Source of the DNA: Pseudovibrio sp. M1P-2-3
GTDB lineage: Bacteria; Pseudomonadota; Alphaproteobacteria; Rhizobiales; Stappiaceae
Direction of reading: 5' to 3'
DNA length: 64,000 nucleotides
Assembly (NCBI RefSeq): GCF_031501865.1
Contig: NZ_JARRCW010000001.1
Span: forward strand, 3,245,001 to 3,309,000
Below are positions 9,885 through 17,085 of the stretch, one piece after another (positions within the stretch are counted from its first letter, which is position 1; the number at the start of each line of letters is the position of its first letter). The notes below the pieces were generated by a model. It did no database searches. It worked only from the letters and a program-made list of their open reading frames with translations, and was not told where the DNA came from. The translations under genes and the position numbers were made by a program.

Positions 9885-11810
9885 TTAAAGCCGACTATCG
9901 CCTTTGGGCGGCGGTGTCCAGCTACCGTCGGAGCGCTCGCCCCCCTCCGCGCGGTCTGAACGCATCAGGTCAACCAAAGTACTGTAATGTTCGCGCACAG
10001 TTTCAATGTAACTTTTTGAAACTCCTTTGGTATTCCACTCATCACGCAACTGCTCAAGAGAAGTCTTATCGTGGGCTTTGAAGGTGCTGCGCGCGCGCTC
10101 TGCCTTGTAGGGGTGATATCCCAAACTAATCAGAGCTTTACGCCCCATAGAAAGGGAAGACTCAAATGTTTCCCGCTCTATTTCATGGGCCCCCGCATTT
10201 TCCAGCTCGTACACATGGTGGCGGTCGTGGGCACGGGCGAAAATGGTGACATGCGGGTACGTGGCGGCCACATGACGAACCAACTCGTTTTGCTTTTCCC
10301 GATCATCAAGCGCTGCAATGAAAAGCTGAGCTTTATCCATACCAGCGGCATGCAACAGGTTTGGCCGCATGGCGTCCCCATAGTAGGCGCGAAACCCGAT
10401 GCGCTGGAGAATTTCGATGGTTTTAGGGTCGTGATCCAGCATGGTGACCCGATGGCCATTTGAAATGAGCAGCCGCGAGACAATCTGCCCAAAACGGCCC
10501 ATGCCCGCAATAACCGTGCGTCCCTGCTCCTCTATGGTATCATCGGTTCTATCTGGCCCTGTAATTGAGCGTGGGGCCAAGATCTTTTCGTAGATGATAA
10601 ACAGGGCGGGCGTCAAAACCATGGAGAGCGCCACAACCAGCATCATGAGCTTTACGGTTTCTTCTGGAAGTACTCCCGCACCCAGTGCTAAACCGAACAG
10701 AACAAAAGCAAACTCTCCGGCCTGTGCCAAGCCAAGAGCAAACAACCAGCGGTCAGCACCTTTCAAGTTGAAGACGGTGCCCAGTGCAAACAAAAAGCCC
10801 GCTTTGAGCGCCATCAATCCGGCTGCCAGACCCACCAGCATAAACGGTTTGTCAAACAGAAGATGGAAATCCACTCCAGCGCCTACGGTGATGAAAAACA
10901 GGCCCAGCAGTAGCCCTTTGAATGGCTCTATATCCGTTTCCAGTTCGTGCCGGTATTCATTGTCGGAGAGCACAACCCCCGCCAGAAAAGTGCCAAGAGC
11001 CGGGGAAAGACCCACATAGTCCATCAAAAGAGTAATACCGGTGACCAGCAATAGAGCCGCTGCGGTAAAGATTTCCCGCAGCTTTGCCTCGGCAATAAAG
11101 CGGAACATGGGCCGAATGAGTGTGCGCCCCACAAAAATAATGGCGGCAATAACCGCCAGAACACACAGGGCCTGTGCCCAGTTCGGCAATTGCTCGAAGG
11201 TTGTCGGGCCACCAGATGTTACATCCGGAGCAGCTGCATGGGCCGCAAACCATGAGCTTTCCAGAGGGGCGAAAGCGTACCAGTTCAACAGCGGCGAGAT
11301 TTCCATAGAAAGCAGTGGCATTAATGCCAGCATGGGGATGACCGCAATATCCTGCGTGAGCAACACAGAAAAAGAGCTTTGGCCACCCGACGTGCTCATC
11401 CACCCTTTTTCAGTAAGCGTTTGCAGCACGATGGCCGTGGAAGACAGGGCTAAAATCATGCCCAGCGCCAACGACTGCTGCCATGTAAACCCGAACACAA
11501 GTGCAACAACGGCAAACAGGAGCGTTGTTCCCAGCACCTGCAAACCGCCAAGGCCCAAGAGCTGGGCCCGCATTCGCCATAATATAGCCGGTTGCAGCTC
11601 GAGCCCTACAAGGAACAGCATCATAATCACACCCAGCTCTGCAAAATGCTGTAGCTGGATGGTTTCTTTGCCAACAATTCCCAAAATAGGGCCGATAACG
11701 ATCCCGGCAATTAGGTAGCCCAAAACAGAGCCAAGGCCGAGCCGGTTCGCAATGGGAACTGCGATGACAGCGGCCGCAAGATAAACAAACCCGGCAGCAA
11801 GAAATTCCAT
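9885..11810 (-). CDS. kefB: Glutathione-regulated-type potassium/proton antiporter (KefB/KefC, CPA2 family)
   Basis: The N-terminal ~380 residues form about 12 membrane spans of the cation:proton antiporter-2 fold. They are followed by a cytoplasmic RCK/TrkA-N domain with the Rossmann motif GMGRFGQ near residue 430 and DHDPKTIEILQRIGFRAYYG. This layout exports potassium when electrophile adducts of glutathione accumulate and acidifies the cytoplasm as protection. The start ATG at 11810 overlaps the stop of the upstream kefF-like gene (TGATG), indicating translational coupling. KefB and KefC are hard to separate in alphaproteobacteria, so the symbol is provisional. Confidence 0.88.
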   Translation of the reverse strand: MEFLAAGFVYLAAAVIAVPIANRLGLGSVLGYLIAGIVIGPILGIVGKETIQLQHFAELGVIMMLFLVGLELQPAILWRMRAQLLGLGGLQVLGTTLLFAVVALVFGFTWQQSLALGMILALSSTAIVLQTLTEKGWMSTSGGQSSFSVLLTQDIAVIPMLALMPLLSMEISPLLNWYAFAPLESSWFAAHAAAPDVTSGGPTTFEQLPNWAQALCVLAVIAAIIFVGRTLIRPMFRFIAEAKLREIFTAAALLLVTGITLLMDYVGLSPALGTFLAGVVLSDNEYRHELETDIEPFKGLLLGLFFITVGAGVDFHLLFDKPFMLVGLAAGLMALKAGFLFALGTVFNLKGADRWLFALGLAQAGEFAFVLFGLALGAGVLPEETVKLMMLVVALSMVLTPALFIIYEKILAPRSITGPDRTDDTIEEQGRTVIAGMGRFGQIVSRLLISNGHRVTMLDHDPKTIEILQRIGFRAYYGDAMRPNLLHAAGMDKAQLFIAALDDREKQNELVRHVAATYPHVTIFARAHDRHHVYELENAGAHEIERETFESSLSMGRKALISLGYHPYKAERARSTFKAHDKTSLEQLRDEWNTKGVSKSYIETVREHYSTLVDLMRSDRAEGGERSDGSWTPPPKGDSRL

Positions 11811-12427
11811 CAGCCACTCTCCTGCACGCAAGCGGCCTGCTTTGCAGCCAACTTATTCAAGGTTAAAGCTTTTTGAGCCCTCTTAAGATCAAGCGTATCA
11901 TCGCGCAGCCCTTCAAGGAGGCTCTTCCAGTTGGCCAGATGCTCTTTGTCCCGCCCCTCCTTCACGGCTTTTCCCGCAGCAAAAATTGCAAACGGGGCAA
12001 GAAATCGCATGCGGCACAGATCTGCAGTTTTTTCAAATGGCATCAGGAAAGTGCGCAAATGCGCCCCATTTGCCCCGCTTGGCGTGTATGCTTCACAGCT
12101 GGCGCCGCAGGAAACGGCGTTAAATATCACCTTATCATCCAAAGAGTGCCCGCTCTGGCCAAATGCAAAGCCATATTGCAAAACAAGATCCTGCCACTCT
12201 CGAACGATGGAGGGCGCTGAGTACCAGAAAAGAGGATGGAGGAATACGATCGCGTCATGATCACCCAAGCGCTTTTTTTCCCTCAAAACATCAATATTAA
12301 AAGTTGGATACTCCGCATAAAGGTCCACACAGGTTATGCCTGAAATGGTTTGAGCAAGAGAAAAAAGTGGCCCGCAGATTTCTGAGCGATCCAGACGCGG
12401 ATGGGCCAAGTAAACAATCGTTTTCAC
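11810..12427 (-). CDS. kefF: KefF-like NAD(P)H quinone oxidoreductase, ancillary to KefB
   Basis: A 205-aa flavodoxin-fold (Flavodoxin_2) protein. The start KTIVYLAHPRLDRSEI matches the FMN phosphate loop, HPLFWYSAPSIVREWQD is the family motif, and GASCEAYTPSG lies in the isoalloxazine region. In enterobacteria KefF binds KefC and is needed for full efflux activity. The one-base overlap with the antiporter supports the same partnership here. GTG at 12427 is preferred because GGAG lies 7 nt upstream and the protein then begins at the first beta strand. Upstream, 12428-12731 contains no recognised gene. Confidence 0.85.
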   Translation of the reverse strand: MKTIVYLAHPRLDRSEICGPLFSLAQTISGITCVDLYAEYPTFNIDVLREKKRLGDHDAIVFLHPLFWYSAPSIVREWQDLVLQYGFAFGQSGHSLDDKVIFNAVSCGASCEAYTPSGANGAHLRTFLMPFEKTADLCRMRFLAPFAIFAAGKAVKEGRDKEHLANWKSLLEGLRDDTLDLKRAQKALTLNKLAAKQAACVQESG

Positions 12428-12731
12428 GCTATATCTCCAATGGTGCATAGATATTTGCCCATGTACCTGCCTCATTTCAAGGATTTGGCCCACCGCAAAC
12501 GTGGAACCGCTAGAATTTTTGCAGCAAAACCTTTCCGCTAGCTAGTTTGCCCTAAACAATCCTGCCTCGCAGCCCCATTGTACCCAGTTTTCCTGCTTTC
12601 AAAATAAAGTTGGACCAAGGAATACTAAAAATTCTCAAGGACGCCTTGTTGGTGGGAGTGAGAAAAGTTTACGAGGTAGAGGTCAGGTCATAAAAACCAG
12701 TACATTCCCATCCAACAAAAACATGTGTCCC

Positions 12732-13919
12732 TTAGTTTTCCATGCGGATGGAGGGCCTGCTGACTGACCACGGGGCCAGATCTATCAGCGGAGATTCATC
12801 CAGAACCAGCCGTTTCAAGCTTTCACCAATAACCGGCGCAAACTTGTAGGCCTGTCCGGCCCCATGACTGAAAAGAGTCACCCGTTCACTCAGCTTATCC
12901 AGTACAAAGCCCACATCCGGGCTCATGGTATAAGGGTTCAGGTGCACATCTGTACGCTCAAGAATGCCGTCGAGAAAATCAAAAACAAAGCGGTCCATGG
13001 TCGCCAGAAGGTCTGGAGGCACGCTTAGAGGGCGTGTTTCATCAAAGTCTGGCGTCCTTAAAGAGGCGGGCGCCCAGTCGATGCCAACCTTGATCCGTTT
13101 GGCACCATCCTCGCCTGTATCCAGACAGGGGAAACCATAGTAAAGGCCCTGATCTATATCGTCTTTGTCTTTTTTTTGAAAACAAAACCACTGCGGGTAG
13201 TCTTGCGCACGGGCAGGATCTACCGAGTAGTGCGCCCAAAGCATGTGCCAGATCTCCAAGTGCAAGCGATGTCCCATACTTTCCACAAACCTGCGGGACC
13301 AAGGGCCCGCGGCCAGAATGCACTGACCTGCCAGAATGTGGGTTCCATCGGAAAAAGTAACTTCAACCAGCTCTTTCTCACGAACATCCTGAACTTTACA
13401 ACCACAGCGGATTTCATGACCGCTTTTCACAACACCATCACTCCAGAAGTCCAGAGTGTTTTTTGCAAGAATAGTTCCAGCTGTAGGCTCAAATAGGCCC
13501 CACCATTGCGGTTTTGTGCGAAGGGGCCACCGTTCGCTCAGCTTGGCGGAGCTTAGCTCCTCAAATTGGATGCCTTGTTCCTGCATCACTTCTTTGGCAC
13601 GGGCAATGCTGCCTTCGATGGTTTCCTCACCCCAATCTTCACCATAGAAGACCAATCCGTGTTCCTGTCTTAAGGGCTGGCGGGCTTCGTCTTCGAGTTT
13701 CGCCCATAGTTCATTGGAGATTTTGGCGACAGAGCAATAGTAGGGGTCGGAATACATCTGCCGATACATGCGGCTGAGGCCCACACTGCTGCCCCACTTG
13801 TTGCCGCAGTCATACTGCTCGCAGACCAGAAGGGACTTGACGCTATGGCGCAGCGCATAGGCGCTGCTCAAGCCCGCCATGCCACCACCAATGACAACCA
13901 CATCAAAGTAGTCACTCAT
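12732..13919 (-). CDS. FAD-dependent amine oxidase of the sarcosine/N-methyltryptophan oxidase (MSOX/SolA) family
   Basis: At 395 aa it shows the FAD-binding start VVVIGGGMAGLSSAYAL and the family segment SSVGLSRMYRQMYSDPYY, whose arginine corresponds to the flavin-contact Arg of monomeric sarcosine oxidase. The C-terminal signature reads NPYTMSPDVGFVLD. In characterised members this position is Cys-x-Tyr-Thr and the cysteine bonds covalently to FAD; here it is Asn, so flavin is probably held non-covalently. GAGGC before the ATG lies at the end of the preceding dehydrogenase gene, which stops 9 nt upstream. It is the third gene of the methyltransferase operon. The substrate is probably a secondary amine or amino-acid derivative, but this is inference. 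Confidence 0.82.
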   Translation of the reverse strand: MSDYFDVVVIGGGMAGLSSAYALRHSVKSLLVCEQYDCGNKWGSSVGLSRMYRQMYSDPYYCSVAKISNELWAKLEDEARQPLRQEHGLVFYGEDWGEETIEGSIARAKEVMQEQGIQFEELSSAKLSERWPLRTKPQWWGLFEPTAGTILAKNTLDFWSDGVVKSGHEIRCGCKVQDVREKELVEVTFSDGTHILAGQCILAAGPWSRRFVESMGHRLHLEIWHMLWAHYSVDPARAQDYPQWFCFQKKDKDDIDQGLYYGFPCLDTGEDGAKRIKVGIDWAPASLRTPDFDETRPLSVPPDLLATMDRFVFDFLDGILERTDVHLNPYTMSPDVGFVLDKLSERVTLFSHGAGQAYKFAPVIGESLKRLVLDESPLIDLAPWSVSRPSIRMEN

Positions 13920-13928
13920 TTTAATGCC

Positions 13929-14906
13929 TCATACACCCAGTAGGAAATGTTTTCCGATAGGGCTGAACTGCAAGTTGAAGTATGCGAGCTTGCGAAAGCA
14001 CTCCTCGGAGACACTATTGGATATAAACTCATAAATGTCTTCGGGGGGGGCCTCGTGCCATGCAGTTTTATTATAGAACTCAATAGAATCCGCGATGACA
14101 GCACCGGCACTTGCGATACCCTCATCAAAAATCAAGGTTCCCTTCTCTTCCAGAATTTCCTTTGCAGTGGGCCTGAATGGCAAGTTCGCCACGCAAACAA
14201 TCGCTTTGGCGCTAAGTTTTTCAGCTATTTCTGCTGTCATCACATGGGAGCCAGAGGCCAGCACTACGATATCCCATGGCATATTCACCCAGCTCTGGGC
14301 ATCTGCCAGATTAACAACTCCCTCCAGATCTCCTCTAGCTGTAATTTTATCATACACAAAGACATGATCTCCAGATGCTGCCAGATCCGAGGCAACACGG
14401 GAACCAACGGCCCCTGCCCCATGAACAAAGATCTTTGCGCAGGACGTATCTAGAAAAGACTTGGCAGTACGTACAGCTCCATAAGCACCTGCCGCTGTGG
14501 CGGCTGCATAATGGACACCTGAACCAACAGCCGCCAGAACATACGGGGTATCTTCAAAGAGCTTTTGAACCTGTGCCTCGCCATAGTTCAAATCCGCTCC
14601 GGTGTAAAAATCTCCATGTCGGCGGTTCAGCTCTTCGGCCACAGTTTGGGTAACTTCTTCAAGGGTATCCGGGCATACATACGCCACGTTGGCCACAATT
14701 TTACCACCTCGAAACCCAGTCTTATAGAGACGGTGTTTCACGGTCATACGTTCGGCAAGTTGGCGGGCTTCTTCCAAAGCCTGCCCGTCATAATCGTAGG
14801 AAAGAACTCGTAGTCCTCCATTTGCTGGAAGCTGTCCGTCTGCCGCACTGGCAAAGTGAACCGAACCACAAGACATGTTGAGGGTTTGGACATTAACTTC
14901 AGACAT
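13929..14906 (-). CDS. Divergent Glu/Leu/Phe/Val-type amino-acid dehydrogenase
   Basis: The N-terminal half aligns with leucine/phenylalanine dehydrogenases: GGLRVLSYDYDGQALEEARQ, then MTVKHRL and RGGKIV, which carry the two lysines used for substrate binding and catalysis, then the GADLNYG aspartate. The Rossmann half shows HGAGAVGSRVASDL, and DEGIASAGAVIADSIEFY matches the cofactor-domain end of the family. At 325 aa it is a little shorter than LeuDH (~360). It should oxidatively deaminate an amino acid to a 2-oxo acid, or run in reverse. AAAGGA precedes the ATG. It is the middle gene of the operon, 31 nt after the methyltransferase. Substrate specificity cannot be read. Confidence 0.8.
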   Translation of the reverse strand: MSEVNVQTLNMSCGSVHFASAADGQLPANGGLRVLSYDYDGQALEEARQLAERMTVKHRLYKTGFRGGKIVANVAYVCPDTLEEVTQTVAEELNRRHGDFYTGADLNYGEAQVQKLFEDTPYVLAAVGSGVHYAAATAAGAYGAVRTAKSFLDTSCAKIFVHGAGAVGSRVASDLAASGDHVFVYDKITARGDLEGVVNLADAQSWVNMPWDIVVLASGSHVMTAEIAEKLSAKAIVCVANLPFRPTAKEILEEKGTLIFDEGIASAGAVIADSIEFYNKTAWHEAPPEDIYEFISNSVSEECFRKLAYFNLQFSPIGKHFLLGV

Positions 14907-14937
14907 TACTCTGTCCTTTCAAGAGAGTAATTCGGTT

Positions 14938-15960
14938 TTAAAGACGTTCTAAATGGATGTAGTTGTGAGTGTAATCCATACTGAAACGCTTCGGATCTTG
15001 GGAAATGCGCTTTTGTAGGCGCGTAAAGAAATGATCCACGACACTGGGGTTGCCACCCGTTTTCAAGACAGCTTCCAAAAATGAATGTCGGCTCCAGCTG
15101 CGGATGGTCTTCATCAAACCCTCTGCAAAAGAATCCACATCGCCGTCATAATCAAACTGGGTCCGGTAGGGACAAGGTGTCGTTCTCGTTGAAAGGGAAT
15201 GAACTTTCCAGTTTTCCATCTGGTGAGGCAGGCTGAGAACCTGCTGAACCTCTTTGCCTGTTTTATAATAGTTTTGAATAAGTGCGTATTCAAAGGTTTC
15301 CAGTGTAATCAGCTTGTCGTTAAACAGCTCCTCCCAGAGACTGTAGAGCGTATCAAACATATCTAAATCTGTGCCATTACTTCCCAGAAAGTCTCCGGCC
15401 ATGCCTTCCGCCAGATCCACCATAATCAGATGACCTCCCCTGCGAAATTCGAAGGCGCGTAGGGCAAGAAGATGGTCGAAATCCTCAAGTGCCTGTGTTC
15501 TGAACTGGTCTCGAATGTCTCCCTCAACCTTGTTTGCATGCAAATGGCCGATCGCACGGCACGGGACTTGTGAAAGCCAGTGCATGGTTGTTGCCGCTAG
15601 AGCGATATCAACACTGCCCTTGCGCGCCACATTAAAGTAGAAGCTGGATGGCTGAATGAAGACACTGAGATTTTCGAACTCCGCTCGCAATACATCCAAA
15701 TTTCGAGCAAGCGTATTGAAATCATTCAGAGGAAGGTCATTGGCGGTATAATGGAGTAGCGCGCCATCCAGCCTCTGAAATACCTTTTTGAAGTAGTCCA
15801 TGGAGGTGCCCCCATCGGCAGCTCCATAATTTAAAATCTCATAGGACGGGCGCGCGGACAACTTGGAAAGAGCGTGGTCCATAAGATGCCAGCTTTTATT
15901 TAGGGCAGATTGCGCCCCCATAGTATCCAGAGAGTAATTTTCCGTCATATGTATAGTCAT
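14938..15960 (-). CDS. SABATH-family SAM-dependent carboxyl methyltransferase
   Basis: The 340-aa protein carries the hallmarks of the salicylate/jasmonate/theobromine methyltransferase family, better known from plants: ILNYGAADGGTSMDYF in the SAM-binding loop, YTANDLPLNDFN, PSSFYFN followed by TMHWLSQVP, and LVDLAEG-type helices around GGHLIMVDLAEG. Such enzymes methylate a carboxyl group of a small acid to its methyl ester; a few N-methylate purine alkaloids. Bacterial members are uncommon and mostly uncharacterised. It is the first gene of a three-gene operon with an amino-acid dehydrogenase and a flavin oxidase. No good ribosome site precedes ATG 15960 or the second ATG 15948. Confidence 0.85.
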   Translation of the reverse strand: MTIHMTENYSLDTMGAQSALNKSWHLMDHALSKLSARPSYEILNYGAADGGTSMDYFKKVFQRLDGALLHYTANDLPLNDFNTLARNLDVLRAEFENLSVFIQPSSFYFNVARKGSVDIALAATTMHWLSQVPCRAIGHLHANKVEGDIRDQFRTQALEDFDHLLALRAFEFRRGGHLIMVDLAEGMAGDFLGSNGTDLDMFDTLYSLWEELFNDKLITLETFEYALIQNYYKTGKEVQQVLSLPHQMENWKVHSLSTRTTPCPYRTQFDYDGDVDSFAEGLMKTIRSWSRHSFLEAVLKTGGNPSVVDHFFTRLQKRISQDPKRFSMDYTHNYIHLERL

Positions 15961-16148
15961 TGACGCGGACCACAGATTTCGTTTACATCACAACAAGTAT
16001 ATGCGACGTAAAGGTAAGCTATTCAACCGCATCAAAATTAAATAAAATTAACTAACTATTTTCGACTAAAGTTAAAACAAGAAAGGGACAAATCGACTAG
16101 ATTGGCAAAGACACCATCTTGAAGTTTTTATACTGAAACTTTGAAAAA

Positions 16149-16224
16149 TGGTGCCCGGAGGCGGACTCGAACCACCGACACGCGGATTTTCAATCCGCTG
16201 CTCTACCACCTGAGCTATCCGGGC
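16149..16224 (-). tRNA. tRNA-Phe (GAA), copy 2
   Basis: All 76 nt, including CCA, are the same as in copy 1 at 8596-8671. Flanking bases differ, so only the tRNA itself is duplicated. The rest of the gap 15961-16458 is AT-rich and holds the promoter side of the methyltransferase operon; no other gene is seen in it. Confidence 0.97.
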
Positions 16225-16458
16225 ACTTTATCGGTTGGCGGTTTGTACCGCCCCGTTGAAGTGAGCGTCTTATAAGAACTGGCTTGGCCGCTGTCCAGAC
16301 TGCAATTGCGCTTTTCAACAACTGAGCTAAATAATTTTATTGAAGCCCCAGAAAGTAAAGCATTTCAGTTTATTGACTGGGAGCAGCAAGCCTTCCCATC
16401 TAAAAATTACTAGCTTGTATAAGCTAAAGCCAACCGAGCGCACAAGACACTGAAAAAA

Positions 16459-17016
16459 CTAAGCTCGTTGTGTACACATATCGCCATCAATAGAAGCATA
16501 AATTAGCTTTCTATCATCATTAACATGCAAGTCATCATCGTCGCCAACACGCTCTAGAATAAACCCAGTTCTGGTCCACCTCCAAGTGACGCTTAAACCA
16601 TGCTCCACACTCCAGTCAGCATTGCCAACCAGACTTAAAAAAATTTCTCCAGCATCATCGGTATATACATTTACTGCACTGGAGTGAACAGCATTCACGA
16701 TCCTTGTGTCACTCCATTCGCGATCAATTTTTTGCCGAATATTGGGGTGATCTATGCTAAGTATGTCTATACATTGAGCCCGTAAATGCGGAACCACTTG
16801 CACAAAATAATCGGTCGTCATGTTACCAAAGGCACGTAAGGCCTCAGCTATTGCCTTGATATCAACCACCCAGATCGCAGTCATCCATACCTCGACGTCC
16901 TTTTGGTGGAAGGGTTCAGAAATTGACAATTTAATATTTTCGTAAAAGTCTTCTCCCGTGTCTTTCCATTCTGTTAATGCAGATTCAATAGTTTCTATAT
17001 TGAAGGATGAGTTCAT
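16459..17016 (-). CDS. Unrecognised 185-aa protein
   Basis: A soluble, acidic protein with no signal peptide or membrane span. The middle (NMTTDYFVQVVPHLRAQCID) looks helical. The C-terminal third has beta-type sequence, with WSVEHGLSVTWRWTRTGFI and an acidic run GDDDDLHVNDD. That pattern recalls small DUF6985-type proteins often found near toxin or immunity genes, but the match is weak and no toxin gene is beside it. TTTGGGAG precedes the ATG at a good distance, which supports it as a real gene. It starts just beyond the 5'-nucleotidase terminator and may rely on read-through. Confidence 0.6.
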   Translation of the reverse strand: MNSSFNIETIESALTEWKDTGEDFYENIKLSISEPFHQKDVEVWMTAIWVVDIKAIAEALRAFGNMTTDYFVQVVPHLRAQCIDILSIDHPNIRQKIDREWSDTRIVNAVHSSAVNVYTDDAGEIFLSLVGNADWSVEHGLSVTWRWTRTGFILERVGDDDDLHVNDDRKLIYASIDGDMCTQRA

Positions 17017-17032
17017 GAATTGTCTCCCAAAT

Positions 17033-17058
17033 AAAAAAGCGGGCCACAGCGGCCCGCT
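17033..17058 (-). terminator. Rho-independent terminator after the 5'-nucleotidase gene
   Basis: Stem AGCGGGCC/GGCCCGCT with a 5-nt loop, followed on the minus strand by a run of six T. It lies 27 nt beyond the stop codon of the gene at 17086-18690. Confidence 0.9.
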
Positions 17059-17085
17059 CTTTCATACCATTAAGTATAATGCTTG

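Noticed and set aside
8596-16224. Genomic island or integrated element between the tRNA-Phe copies
   Set aside because: No integrase, transposase, att-like truncated tRNA or sharp composition change was found; the duplication is reported but not called mobile.
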